NCBI RefSeq assembly: GCF_001613545.1
Contig: NZ_BDCO01000003.1
Span: 186,001-250,000, forward strand
DNA from: Terrimicrobium sacchariphilum
Lineage (GTDB): Bacteria; Verrucomicrobiota; Verrucomicrobiia; Chthoniobacterales; Terrimicrobiaceae
DNA: 64,000 nucleotides
Direction of reading: 5' to 3'
The notes under the pieces were generated by a model. The model had not been told where the DNA came from, searched no databases, and saw only the letters and a list, made by a program, of their open reading frames with translations. Below are positions 29,230 to 38,037 of this stretch, in pieces (the first letter of the stretch is position 1; the number at the start of each line of letters is the position of its first letter). The translations under genes were made by a program, and so were the position numbers.

Positions 29230-30515
29230 GCTGCGGTCTGGGCTTCTTTCTGCGGTCGGCCGGTCTTGTGTCCGTTGCCTGCGGTCACGCCGGTGAAGGC
29301 CTGGACCGTTGCCCCCTCCAGGCGGCGGGGCGGCTTCGGGCCGAAGTTAAACTTGATGTTCTTCCACGTGTCGCCGGGCTGGGCGCACTTGCCGAGGGTG
29401 GCGCTGGGCTCGTAGCCGCAATGCACCATGCAGTTCTCGCACCGCTTGTCGCGGGCCACCCCGTCGACGACGCCGTATTTTTCCCAATCGGTCTTGGTGA
29501 GCAACTCCTTGTAACTGGAGTAGTGCCCGTCGGTCATCAGGTAGCAGGGAGCCTTCCATCCGCGGATGTTGCGCGTGGGAATCGCCCAGGCCGAGCAGGT
29601 AAGGTCGCGAGTGCCAGCGAGGAAGTCGAAATAGATCGGCGTGCCGAAGAGCGTATACTTTTCTCCCCAGGAGCGGATGTCCTTGAACTTCTCCTTCGTA
29701 GCCGCGCGGGTGAGGAAGAAATTCTCAGGCTCCAGGTTGAGGCGCTTGCGCATGTCCTCCTTGGCCGAGTCGTAATCGTAGCCGGGCGAGATGGTATGAC
29801 CGTCGACCTCGAGCCAGGAGAGGTACTCGTACATCTGCTCGATCTCGGCCATGTCGGTTTCCTTGTAGATCGTCGTGTTCGTCGCGACCTGGTAGCCAAG
29901 GATCTTGGCCATGCGGATGGCGGCGATGCACTCCTTGAAGACGCCCTCGCGTTCCACGATGAGATCATGCGTGCGCTCGAGGCCGTCGAGGTGGACGTTC
30001 CAGTACATCCAGCCGCTGGGGCGGATGACATGGCTGCTCGGCGGGTTCTTCGGATTGCGCACCTCCTCGGCATGCGCCGGGGTGATGAGATCCTCGCTCG
30101 TGAGCTTTTGGAGGAAGACCTCCACGGCATCCTTGTTCTGCGTGTACTCGTAGGCGAGCCACTCGCGCATCTTTTTGCGCATGAAGATGCCGTTTGTGCA
30201 GATGTAGACAATGCGCCCCTGCTCAAAGAGACCCTCGACGAGCTTCTCGATATGGGGATAGATGAGCGGTTCACCGCCGCAGATGGAGATCATCGGCGCC
30301 CCGCACTCCTCGGCGGCGCCGAGGCAGTCTTCCAGGCTCATCACGTCCTTGAGCGACGTCGAATATTCGCGAATGCGACCGCAGCCGGTGCACGTCAGGT
30401 TGCACGTGTGGAGGGGTTCCAACTGTAAAACAGTCGCGAACTTGTCCACTCCCCGCAGCTTTTTCCCGATGATATACCCTGCAATCTTCGCCGTCAGTGG
30501 CAGCGGAAACCTCAT
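29226..30515 (-). CDS. hpnH: Adenosyl-hopene transferase HpnH (radical SAM)
   Basis: Radical SAM enzyme that adds an adenosyl group to the hopene side chain, opening the route to bacteriohopanetetrol. The 429-residue protein has the motif C38-x3-C42-x2-C45 (HTCNLTCTGCGRIREY), CGGEPLIYPHIEKLVEGL, and the C-terminal cysteine cluster CENCMVHCGYEPSA. It starts with MRFPLPLTAKIAGYIIGKKL as in other HpnH proteins. It overlaps shc by 4 bases; this pairing supports both calls. Confidence 0.95.
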   Translation of the reverse strand: MRFPLPLTAKIAGYIIGKKLRGVDKFATVLQLEPLHTCNLTCTGCGRIREYSTSLKDVMSLEDCLGAAEECGAPMISICGGEPLIYPHIEKLVEGLFEQGRIVYICTNGIFMRKKMREWLAYEYTQNKDAVEVFLQKLTSEDLITPAHAEEVRNPKNPPSSHVIRPSGWMYWNVHLDGLERTHDLIVEREGVFKECIAAIRMAKILGYQVATNTTIYKETDMAEIEQMYEYLSWLEVDGHTISPGYDYDSAKEDMRKRLNLEPENFFLTRAATKEKFKDIRSWGEKYTLFGTPIYFDFLAGTRDLTCSAWAIPTRNIRGWKAPCYLMTDGHYSSYKELLTKTDWEKYGVVDGVARDKRCENCMVHCGYEPSATLGKCAQPGDTWKNIKFNFGPKPPRRLEGATVQAFTGVTAGNGHKTGRPQKEAQTAA

Positions 30516-30549
30516 AGGGGTGGCATTACAAGCAACCCTCGTGCCGCTG

Positions 30550-31692
30550 TCAATGGATTGCGGAAGAAGCCGAGGTCCCGGTGATTCCCAGTTTCTCCAG
30601 GATGCGGGGGACGTCTACGTACTCGCTGACGAGATTCTGGATGCGGGAAATCTTCTCGGTATCGCCGGGGAGCGTCTTCACCGTCATGGAGTGAATGCGG
30701 CTGGCGATGCTGTAACTGTTTCGCTTGGAGCCAATTACCGGGAGAGGGGCGTCCTTCATGATCTCCATGAGGCGGTCGCTTGGCTTCAGGTTGTCGGAGA
30801 GGACGATGCCGCAGAAGGGGCCTCCATCGCTCTCCAGCGATCGCGAAACCGCCGCCAGGACGACATCTTCGCGATCGCCGGGAACCACGAGAAGGGTTCC
30901 CGGAATGACATTGCGGAACAGATTTGCCGAGCTCATCGCGCCGATCATGGTATAGGCGACACGGTTTCGGGCGTATTCCGGCCCGTGGTACGTCTCACCA
31001 CCAATGTGTTCGCAGACCTGCTGGAGCGTGGGTTGCATGAGGATTTCCTCCTCGGGCAGGACGCCAAGGAGTTCCAATCCCAGGCGGCCAAAGCCTCGAC
31101 GGGCGATTTCTTCGATCGACTCAAGGCGATCTGGAAGGATCTTGTTCATGACGACGCCGATGACTTCGACGCCTTCTTTTTCGAAGAGCGCGGCATTCAG
31201 CGCTCCTTCGTCGATAGGGCGGCCAATTCCTCCCGGAGTGATGAGGAGCACTTTGCTCTTGAGGATGCGGGCCACGCGGGCATTGGACAGGTCAAAGACG
31301 CTGCCCACCCCGGCATGGCCGGTGCCCTCGATGATGGCAAAATCTTTCTCCCACGCCGCGCGGTCGAAGGAGTGCTGGATACGGCGCGTCAGGGCTTCGT
31401 TGTTGGCGTGATTGATGTACCGCCGGGTGAACATCGGCTCGACGGCGATCGGGCTCATGTCCTCGATCGGCACCTGGGTGCCGAAGGTATCGCGGATGAG
31501 CACGCTGTCCTCGTCGATCTGCTTGCCCTCGACATCGACAAACCGCTGGCCCACCGGCTTGATGAAGCCGATGCGTTCAAAGGTCTTGCGCAGCTCGGCG
31601 TAGAGACCCACGGCGGTGGTGGTCTTGCCGGTGTTCTGTTCCGTGGCCGCGATGAACAGCCGGGGTGTGACGGCGTTGATCAACTGCGACAT
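30550..31692 (-). CDS. P-loop ATPase with DRTGG-like domain (N-terminal half of a split phosphotransacetylase)
   Basis: A 380-residue protein resembling the N-terminal regulatory half of long Pta enzymes: a dethiobiotin-synthase-like P-loop (ATEQNTGKTTTAVGLYAEL, G22-K23-T24), then a DRTGG-type domain near residues 215-330. Its ATG directly follows the pta stop (TAA ATG), so it is translated with the catalytic subunit. In E. coli these parts are one protein. Here the catalytic part comes first, as a separate gene. The likely role is regulation of phosphotransacetylase by nucleotides or metabolites, which is an inference. Confidence 0.85.
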   Translation of the reverse strand: MSQLINAVTPRLFIAATEQNTGKTTTAVGLYAELRKTFERIGFIKPVGQRFVDVEGKQIDEDSVLIRDTFGTQVPIEDMSPIAVEPMFTRRYINHANNEALTRRIQHSFDRAAWEKDFAIIEGTGHAGVGSVFDLSNARVARILKSKVLLITPGGIGRPIDEGALNAALFEKEGVEVIGVVMNKILPDRLESIEEIARRGFGRLGLELLGVLPEEEILMQPTLQQVCEHIGGETYHGPEYARNRVAYTMIGAMSSANLFRNVIPGTLLVVPGDREDVVLAAVSRSLESDGGPFCGIVLSDNLKPSDRLMEIMKDAPLPVIGSKRNSYSIASRIHSMTVKTLPGDTEKISRIQNLVSEYVDVPRILEKLGITGTSASSAIH

Positions 31693-32733
31693 TTACGCGG
31701 CAGGTTCTTCCGCCGGATACAGCTTGCGGTATTCGATGGCCTGAAGGCCGACCACGGCGGCAACCGAGACGATTTCCTCCACGGTCGCGCCACGGGAAAG
31801 ATCCGCCGCCGGGCGAGAAAGACCGAGCAGGATCTGTCCATACACCCGGGCTCCGCCGAGATGCTGGATGAGCTTGGCAGCGATGTTGCCGCTGTTCAGA
31901 TCGGGGAAGATGAGCACGTTGGCTTGTCCGCCGACGAGGCTGGCTTCCATTTTCTTTGAGGCGACTTCGGGAATGAGGGCGGCATCGGCCTGCATTTCTC
32001 CATCGACGGCGATTTCCACACCGAGTTCATCGGCGAGCTTGCGGGCGATCACGACGGCCCCGGCGACTTTCTCCGTCGAGGGCGTGCGGGCGCTCCCCTT
32101 GGTCGAGAAGCTCAGCAGAGCCACGCGCGGTCGCTGGCCAAAGACCTGGCGCGCGACGAGGCCGGTCTGCACGGCGATGGAGGCGAGTTGCTCCATGTTG
32201 GGATCGGGCACCACGCCGCAGTCGGCGAGGAAAAGGACACCACCGTCGCCAAAGCGCTCGTCCACCTCGGCGATCATACATCCCGAGATGAGCGGGGCGT
32301 GGGGGAGGGGCTTCACCAGCTGAATGAGCGGACGCAGGAGCGAGCCGGAATAACTGTGCACGCCGCCGACGAGAGCATCGGCCTGGCCGTGCTGGAGCAT
32401 CATCGCGGCGAAGTAGTTCGGATTGGAAAGCAGGGCGCGGGCGTCATTGATACCCATCTTCTTGTAACGCTCGAGCTTCTCGAGGCGCTCGCAGAAGACT
32501 GGCATTTCGCTGGCCGTCTCGGGATTGATGATGGCGACGTGGTCGAGGCTCACCTTTTCTGTGAGGGCGATGCGCTCGATGACATCGCGCTTGCCGATCA
32601 GGATCGGGATACCGGCGTCTTTTTCGTAGAAAGCATGGCAGGCGCGCACGACCCGGGGATCGTCGCCATCCGGGAAAACGATGCGTTTCGGATGCCTTTT
32701 CAGTTTGGCGAAAACCGAATCAATAAAACTCAT
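31693..32733 (-). CDS. pta: Phosphate acetyltransferase, catalytic (short) form
   Basis: Converts acetyl-CoA and phosphate to acetyl phosphate. The 346-residue protein covers the catalytic PTA domain only: RIVFPDGDDPRVVRACH, DALVGGVHSYSGSLLRPLIQ (typically DA.V.G..HTT), SGCMIAEVDERFGDGGVLFL, LSFSTKGSARTPSTEKV, and PDLNSGNIAAKLIQ. I start at ATG 32731-32733 (MSFIDSVFAKL). The next gene encodes the P-loop/DRTGG half. No ackA is in the window. Its start is 44 bases from that of divergent folP. Confidence 0.93.
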   Translation of the reverse strand: MSFIDSVFAKLKRHPKRIVFPDGDDPRVVRACHAFYEKDAGIPILIGKRDVIERIALTEKVSLDHVAIINPETASEMPVFCERLEKLERYKKMGINDARALLSNPNYFAAMMLQHGQADALVGGVHSYSGSLLRPLIQLVKPLPHAPLISGCMIAEVDERFGDGGVLFLADCGVVPDPNMEQLASIAVQTGLVARQVFGQRPRVALLSFSTKGSARTPSTEKVAGAVVIARKLADELGVEIAVDGEMQADAALIPEVASKKMEASLVGGQANVLIFPDLNSGNIAAKLIQHLGGARVYGQILLGLSRPAADLSRGATVEEIVSVAAVVGLQAIEYRKLYPAEEPAA

Positions 32734-32777
32734 GGCTGTTGCCAGTACACCCCACGCTGGGAGAGAATGCAAACAAG

Positions 32778-33650
32778 ATGGAACTGACAGCCCGCGATCG
32801 CCGCATTCGTTTTCCCCGGCGGCCCCTCATTATGGGCATCCTCAATATCAACCACGACTCGTTTTCCGGCGACGGGCGGGTCGATCAGGACTGGGCGGTG
32901 CAAAAAGCCCGCGAACTGGTGCGGCTGGGGGCGGACATTATCGATGTCGGCGGCGAGAGCGCCCGGACAAATCGCGAGGCCATCTCGCCGGAGGAGGAAC
33001 TCGAGCGTATCGCGCCATTTATCAAAGACTTCCGTGAGGTCTCGCGGGACATGGCGCCGCGGGACGAGGAACAGGTTTTTCCGCCTCTGCTCTCATTAAA
33101 TACCTGGCGGCCTGAGGTGGCAGGCCCGGCGCTGGAACTTGGCGGCGACATTCTCAATGACATGAGCGGCCTGCCGGACGAGCGGAACGCGGCCCTCTGC
33201 GCCCGATCCGGTGCGGCGCTGCTCATCATGCACACCATGGGGGAGCCCAAGGTGTCGCATAAACACATCCAATATCGGGACGTGATCGTCGAAATGGGCG
33301 AGTTTTTTGAAGATCGCATCGAGCGGGCGTTACAGGCCGGGGTGTCGCGCGCCGCTATCATCCTCGATCCGGGAATCGACTTTGCCAAGCAGGTGCAGGA
33401 CAACTTGCGGGTATATCGCGAGGCGGCGTCTCTGGAGCGCTTTGGGCGACCGGTGTTGCTGCCAGTCTCCCGGAAAAGCGTGATTGGGAAGGTGCTGGGG
33501 ATCACGAATCCGCCCGATCGCGACGCGGGCACGGCAGCCTGCATCGTGGCCGGGATGCGACGTGGCGCGGGACTGTTCCGCGTCCACAATGTCGACATGG
33601 CTTACCGCGTAATCACGACGGTGCACCAGATCTGCGAGGGCGCGGCGTGA
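32778..33650 (+). CDS. folP: Dihydropteroate synthase
   Basis: Joins pterin pyrophosphate to p-aminobenzoate in folate synthesis. The 290-residue TIM-barrel protein has LIMGILNINHDSFSGDG, IIDVGGESARTNREAISPEE, ILNDMSGL, LDPGIDFAK and LPVSRKSVIGKVLG. The usual NVTPDSFSDGG is here NINHDSFSGDG, and GGESTRPG is GGESARTN, so it is somewhat divergent but keeps the key positions. The start is ATG 32778. Its stop overlaps the next gene's GTG start. Confidence 0.92.
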   Translation: MELTARDRRIRFPRRPLIMGILNINHDSFSGDGRVDQDWAVQKARELVRLGADIIDVGGESARTNREAISPEEELERIAPFIKDFREVSRDMAPRDEEQVFPPLLSLNTWRPEVAGPALELGGDILNDMSGLPDERNAALCARSGAALLIMHTMGEPKVSHKHIQYRDVIVEMGEFFEDRIERALQAGVSRAAIILDPGIDFAKQVQDNLRVYREAASLERFGRPVLLPVSRKSVIGKVLGITNPPDRDAGTAACIVAGMRRGAGLFRVHNVDMAYRVITTVHQICEGAA

Positions 33651-34120
33651 AGTATTCTGCGAATATCCTTCTCGTCATCCTCCGCATCGCCCTCGGGAGC
33701 GTCTTTCTCTACGCGGGCGGGATCAAGGCGATGGCCACCGAGTCCTTTGCCCTCACTCTCATGCCGTTTACCTTCATCCCGCCGGAGGCGTACGACTGGA
33801 TCGCGCTGCTCCTGCCGTACACGGAGATTCTGGCGGCGTTGTTCATCATCTTTGGCCTGCCGCGCATCGGGGCGGCCATGATTCTCGGGCTGAGCGTGAT
33901 GTTCTGCTACGTCATCGGCTGGGCCATCTCAAATCAGATCATCGTTTCGTGCGGATGCTTCGGCACGGAGGATACGGCTCCCTCGGCGGCAAAAATGGCA
34001 TGGGCCATGTGGCGTGACGTACTGCTTGCAGCAGGCAGCCTGGTGGTGCTGATCTTTCGGGGAAGCTGGCGGGCTATTCTGCGGCCGCTGGTTGCTCTTC
34101 CGGCTTCGCCGAGCCGTTGA
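33647..34120 (+). CDS. MauE/DoxX-like integral membrane protein
   Basis: A 157-residue protein with four hydrophobic segments, starting near ILLVILRIALGSVFLYAGGI, with a conserved SCGCFG motif near residue 101, typical of MauE/DoxX-type proteins implicated in thiol-disulfide or quinone chemistry. Its GTG start overlaps the folP stop (GTGA), which implies coupled translation with a folate gene of no obvious relation. The last 47 bases overlap the end of the convergent fur-like gene. Confidence 0.8.
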   Translation: MKYSANILLVILRIALGSVFLYAGGIKAMATESFALTLMPFTFIPPEAYDWIALLLPYTEILAALFIIFGLPRIGAAMILGLSVMFCYVIGWAISNQIIVSCGCFGTEDTAPSAAKMAWAMWRDVLLAAGSLVVLIFRGSWRAILRPLVALPASPSR

Positions 34121-34559
34121 GGCACTCCGGGCACTTGCCGAAAAACTCGAGCGAGTGCGTCAGGTCTTGGAACCCGTACCGCTCTGCGATGAAGCGCTCC
34201 GCTTCGGCCAGCGGGCAGGGGACGTCGAGGAGGACGACCTTGCCGCATTCCGTGCAAACGATGTGATCGTAGTGCTTGGTCGGATCGTGCAGTTCGTAAT
34301 AGCTGCACGAACGCTGGAGATTCACTTTGTGAACGATGTGCAGGCGCTCCAGCAGAGTGATCATGCGGAAGACCGTGGCGTAATCCGGCCCCTCTCCTCG
34401 CGCGGCAGCCTCGTCCTGAATCTCCTGAAGCGAGAGAGGACGCCCTGCCTCAAAAAGCACCTCGAGGATGCCACGGCGGCTGCCCGTCACACGCATTCCT
34501 TCCCCGCGCAGGCGGTCGAGGATCGAGTCGACGGTAAAGGTATGTGCGCAATCGCTCAT
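34074..34559 (-). CDS. Fur-family metal-responsive transcriptional regulator
   Basis: A 161-residue protein with an N-terminal winged helix (MRVTGSRRGILEVLFEAGRP, then YATVFRMITLLERLHIVHKV). The C-terminal metal domain has KHYDHIVCTECGKVV and LTHSLEFFGKCPEC, giving two CxxC pairs for structural zinc plus histidine ligands. Whether it senses iron (Fur), zinc (Zur) or peroxide (PerR) cannot be decided by eye. It may control the iron-related genes at 53,593-56,020, but no Fur box was recognised there. Confidence 0.9.
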   Translation of the reverse strand: MSDCAHTFTVDSILDRLRGEGMRVTGSRRGILEVLFEAGRPLSLQEIQDEAAARGEGPDYATVFRMITLLERLHIVHKVNLQRSCSYYELHDPTKHYDHIVCTECGKVVLLDVPCPLAEAERFIAERYGFQDLTHSLEFFGKCPECLNGSAKPEEQPAAAE

Positions 34560-34598
34560 CGGTAACCTTTAATCCACCCTGGCGGATTTCTCAAACCC

Positions 34599-35357
34599 TC
34601 AAAGGCGCACCGGTACGCCATGGGAGGCAAGGTGTTCCTTGGCTTGATGAATGGTGTACTTCCCGAAGTGAAAGATGCTGGCGGCGAGCACTGCGTCGGC
34701 CCGGCCCTTGTCGAGCACCTCGGTGAGGTGGTCGAGCGTGCCCGCGCCTCCGCTGGCAATGACCGGAATGCTTACGCGCTCGCTCACGGCCCGGTTCAGG
34801 CCGATATCATAGCCGTCGCAGGTGCCGTCGGCATCCATGCTGGTGAGGAGGATTTCTCCTGCGCCGAGACGCGCCACCTCGGCGGCCCACTCGACCGCGT
34901 CGAGCTCGGTGGGGCGGCGTCCGCCATGGGTGTAGACCCGCCACTTGCCGGGGCCGTCCTGTTTCGCATCGATGGCGACGACGATTGCTTGGGAACCGAA
35001 ATAATTCGCCGCGTCGGCTACAAGCTGTGGATTGTGAATGGCGGCGGTGTTCATGCTGACCTTGTCCGCGCCCGCCATGAGCATAGTGCGTACGTCTTCG
35101 ACGGTACGGATACCGCCGCCCACGGTGAGGGGCATGAAGCACTGCTCCGCCGTGCGCGACACGACGTCGACCATGGTCGCACGGCCGTCGCTGGAGGCGG
35201 TGATGTCGAGAAAGACGAGTTCGTCGGCACCCTGCGAATCATAGGCGCGGGCGCACTCGACCGGATCTCCGGCGTCCCGCAGTTCGAGGAATTTCGTGCC
35301 CTTCACCACGCGTCCATCGGTGACGTCGAGGCAGGGGATGATTCGTTTGGCCAGCAT
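34599..35357 (-). CDS. hisF: Imidazole glycerol phosphate synthase subunit HisF
   Basis: Cyclase half of the enzyme making imidazole glycerol phosphate and AICAR in histidine synthesis. The 252-residue TIM barrel starts [12 protein letters not shown] with catalytic D11; also visible are [46 protein letters not shown] (second catalytic Asp region) and [14 protein letters not shown] 35355-35357 was chosen; an ATG 12 bases upstream is possible. No other his gene is adjacent. It lies 39 bases after the divergently placed end of the fur-like gene on the same strand. Confidence 0.97.
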   Translation of the reverse strand: MLAKRIIPCLDVTDGRVVKGTKFLELRDAGDPVECARAYDSQGADELVFLDITASSDGRATMVDVVSRTAEQCFMPLTVGGGIRTVEDVRTMLMAGADKVSMNTAAIHNPQLVADAANYFGSQAIVVAIDAKQDGPGKWRVYTHGGRRPTELDAVEWAAEVARLGAGEILLTSMDADGTCDGYDIGLNRAVSERVSIPVIASGGAGTLDHLTEVLDKGRADAVLAASIFHFGKYTIHQAKEHLASHGVPVRL

Positions 35358-35469
35358 GGCTTTACCCATCGCCCGGGACGAGGTTCTACGCGAGACTAAA
35401 TTGTTGCTTTGCTCGGTGAGTCCTTTACGTTGCGCACGTTCTGGAGAACCGGAACACGGGCGATGTAAA

Positions 35470-36135
35470 ATGGATTCAACGCGCAACCGACTCACTACCA
35501 TCAGAACCTGGTTTTGTCTCACCGTCGGATTGTCGATTCTTCTCCTCTTCGGAGGCTGCGCCGGTCCCTCCTACCTGACGGGTGCGGGAAATTTCCATAC
35601 CGTCATCGTCGACGCGGGCCATGGCGGCCACGACATGGGAGCCAAGTCGGTCGCCGGGCAGCCGGAGAAGGTGCTGGCGCTCGACACGGCGCGGCGCTTG
35701 GCGATCGAGTTGCGCAAGCAGGGCTTCAATGTCATCGAGACGCGCAACGCGGATTACTTCGTCCCGCTCGGTGGTCGTACGGCGATCTCCAACCGTAAAA
35801 ACGACTCCATTTTTGTGAGCATCCATTACAACTGGGCTCCGAAGCGCAAGCCGCAGGGCATGGAGGTTTACTACTTCTCTTCGCGGTCGGGCCGACTGGC
35901 GGCGAACATTCTCCAGGAGATCAAATCCGTTTATCCCACGGTTAACCGCGGAGTGAAGCGCAACAACTACTACGTGCTGCGCAACAACCGCCGTCCCGCC
36001 GTGCTTTGCGAACTCGGGTTCCTTTCCAATGCCTCCGACAACCGTTACGTGCAAACCGCTGCAGTGCGGCAGAAGCTCGCCGAGGAAATCGCCTGGGGCA
36101 TCACGAAGGAGCGCCAGGGGCGCATCATCTGGTAA
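35470..36135 (+). CDS. N-acetylmuramoyl-L-alanine amidase (lipoprotein)
   Basis: Zinc amidase that removes stem peptides from peptidoglycan. The 221-residue protein has a lipoprotein-like signal ending in [11 protein letters not shown]. The catalytic domain shows [14 protein letters not shown] (zinc His), an acidic residue region, [10 protein letters not shown] (second His), and the catalytic Glu in [11 protein letters not shown]. No SPOR or AMIN domain is present. The start is ATG 35470. Its end overlaps the convergent pseudouridine synthase by 11 bases. Confidence 0.93.
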   Translation: MDSTRNRLTTIRTWFCLTVGLSILLLFGGCAGPSYLTGAGNFHTVIVDAGHGGHDMGAKSVAGQPEKVLALDTARRLAIELRKQGFNVIETRNADYFVPLGGRTAISNRKNDSIFVSIHYNWAPKRKPQGMEVYYFSSRSGRLAANILQEIKSVYPTVNRGVKRNNYYVLRNNRRPAVLCELGFLSNASDNRYVQTAAVRQKLAEEIAWGITKERQGRIIW

Positions 36136-36853
36136 GCACGGCGAGATCGCCGGGCAGCGGGGCATCCCAGACATTGTCCCCGAAGATCATGCGCGTGCAG
36201 TGCAGGGCATGCCGGGGCAGCCATAGATCGGCGGCTAGAGCCTCCGTCCAGCCCTCGTCGATGAAACGCAGGTATTTGTCGCGGCCTCGCGCGTAAAGTT
36301 TGTCCCCGACGATGGGAAAACCCAGCGAGGCGGCATGAACGCGGATTTGATGGGTGCGGCCGGTCAGGGGTTCGGCCTCCAGCAGCGCGAAGGGCTCGTC
36401 GTTGCGCGAATGGCGATCGAGGACCCGAAAGCGGGTGACGGCGGGTTGCCCAGACGGATGCACCATCCGCTCCAGCCAGACGATGGAGTCCTCCACCTCC
36501 CCCCGGCGGCAGATCGGGGTGTCGATGGTGATTTCCTCCCAATCCGGCCAGCCAAAGACGAGCGCGAGGTAGCGTTTCTTCATCTCGCGTCGCTGCATGG
36601 CGATCCCGGCGGTGCGGGCGGCTTCGGCGCTCTTCGCCACGATCACGACGCCGCTGGTCTCGCGGTCGAGGCGGTTGATTATGGAAATCTGCCCGCCGGT
36701 GGCGAGTTCGTAGCCGAGGAGGTCGCGCAGTCCGTCCCAGAGGGTGCGTGGGCCGCCCGGCTTCGAGGGATGAACCAGCAGGCCGGCGGGTTTGTCGACC
36801 GCCAGGTAATCGGCGGTTTCACCCAGGATGTGGAAGTCGGCTTGATTCTGCAT
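36125..36853 (-). CDS. RluA-family RNA pseudouridine synthase
   Basis: Converts a uridine of rRNA or tRNA to pseudouridine. The 242-residue protein has YLAVDKPAGLLVHPS, the catalytic RLDRETSG with the essential aspartate, KKRYLALVFG, and the RluA signature GRTHQIRVHAASLGFPIVGD. It lacks an N-terminal S4 domain, like the shorter members. The start is ATG 36851-36853; a GTG 6 bases upstream is an alternative. Which RNA is modified cannot be told. Its start lies 28 bases from the divergent ABC ATPase gene. Confidence 0.92.
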   Translation of the reverse strand: MQNQADFHILGETADYLAVDKPAGLLVHPSKPGGPRTLWDGLRDLLGYELATGGQISIINRLDRETSGVVIVAKSAEAARTAGIAMQRREMKKRYLALVFGWPDWEEITIDTPICRRGEVEDSIVWLERMVHPSGQPAVTRFRVLDRHSRNDEPFALLEAEPLTGRTHQIRVHAASLGFPIVGDKLYARGRDKYLRFIDEGWTEALAADLWLPRHALHCTRMIFGDNVWDAPLPGDLAVLTR

Positions 36854-36881
36854 GGCCACGCGGCAAGGTAGTCACCCTACC

Positions 36882-37544
36882 ATGATCCGACTCCAGGACG
36901 TCACCCGAATCTATTCCCGCGAAGGAGCCGCCGTGAAAGCGCTGGATGCCGTCAACCTGGAGGTGCCCACCGGAGAGTTTGCCTCCGTGACCGGGCCGAG
37001 CGGCTGCGGGAAGAGTACGCTCCTCAACGTTCTGGGCGGTCTGGACAAGCCGGATTCCGGCGAACTCTGGGTCGGCGACCTGCCGTTGCACTCCGCGACG
37101 GATGCGCAACTGACCGCCTATCGGCGCAACGATCTTGGTATCGTGTTCCAGTTCTTCAACTTGCTTCCGTCGATGACCGTGGAGGAAAACGTGGAACTGC
37201 CCCTCCTGCTGCGTGGCGAGCCGTCCAAAAAGGCGCGTCCTCGCGCCGAGGAAATGCTTGATCTGGTCGGTCTCACGAAGCGGCTGGGACATTTTCCGCA
37301 TCAATTGAGCGGTGGGGAGATGCAGCGTGTGGCCATCGCCCGGGCGCTCGCGGGGCGGCCCCGGTTGCTTCTGGCGGACGAACCGACGGGCAATCTCGAC
37401 AGCGAGAACGCCGCCCGCGTGACGGACACCCTCCTAAAGATTGCTTCCCAAAAAATCGTTACGATGATTATTGTCACCCACAGCAGTGAGCTGGCCGCTC
37501 TGGCTCCGCTCCACATCCGGATGCTCGATGGAAAAATCCTCTGA
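36882..37544 (+). CDS. ABC transporter ATP-binding protein (LolD/MacB/FtsE type)
   Basis: A 220-residue ATPase with Walker [11 protein letters not shown]-loop [20 protein letters not shown], signature [15 protein letters not shown], Walker [13 protein letters not shown] and the H-loop THSSE. The [19 protein letters not shown] stretch marks the MacB/LolD/FtsE group, which moves lipoproteins or peptides or controls cell wall enzymes. No permease follows; instead a cNMP-binding-fold gene overlaps its end by 17 bases. The start is ATG 36882 ([12 protein letters not shown]). Confidence 0.93.
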   Translation: MIRLQDVTRIYSREGAAVKALDAVNLEVPTGEFASVTGPSGCGKSTLLNVLGGLDKPDSGELWVGDLPLHSATDAQLTAYRRNDLGIVFQFFNLLPSMTVEENVELPLLLRGEPSKKARPRAEEMLDLVGLTKRLGHFPHQLSGGEMQRVAIARALAGRPRLLLADEPTGNLDSENAARVTDTLLKIASQKIVTMIIVTHSSELAALAPLHIRMLDGKIL

Positions 37545-38013
37545 CAGTCATTGCCCGAGTTGCGACGACGCGCTTTGGGCGAAGCTTACGCTTTTCGCGG
37601 AACTCAACCGCGACGAGCTCCAGACGCTTTTGCACCAGAGCTCCCGCGAGCACTTTGCCGCTGGCACGAAGATCATCAGCTTTGGCGACGAGGGGTATTG
37701 CATGTATGTCATCCTGCGTGGCTCGGCTCGCGTGACCGTGCCCTCCGCCGAGGGCGAGGTGGAGTTGGCTGTCCTCCAGGCGGGAGATTTCTTTGGGGAA
37801 ATCGCTCTCGTCGACGATGGTCCGCGCACTGCGGATGTCACGGCTCTGGAGGATTGCGAGCTGCTCTGTATCACCCGCATGACCCTTGGCGTGCTGGCCG
37901 GTCTCCAGCCCGGAGCCGCCATTCATCTCCTGGCCTCGATCGGCCGGGCTCTGGTATCCCGCCTGCGGGTCGGCCACCGGAAGTACATGGACCTGCTCAG
38001 CCATCCGGCCTGA
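37528..38013 (+). CDS. Cyclic-nucleotide-binding-domain protein without DNA-binding domain
   Basis: A 161-residue protein whose residues of about 15-140 form a CRP-like sensory barrel: [20 protein letters not shown], then [20 protein letters not shown]. No helix-turn-helix follows, so it is not a CRP-type regulator. An N-terminal CPSCDD could be a metal or redox site. It overlaps the ABC ATPase gene by 17 bases, so it may regulate that ATPase. The ligand is unknown; the typical cAMP Arg/Ser positions (DGPRTADV) are partly present. Confidence 0.88.
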   Translation: MEKSSDSHCPSCDDALWAKLTLFAELNRDELQTLLHQSSREHFAAGTKIISFGDEGYCMYVILRGSARVTVPSAEGEVELAVLQAGDFFGEIALVDDGPRTADVTALEDCELLCITRMTLGVLAGLQPGAAIHLLASIGRALVSRLRVGHRKYMDLLSHPA

Positions 38014-38037
38014 GCCACCCCGCTTTTTTTAGTTATC

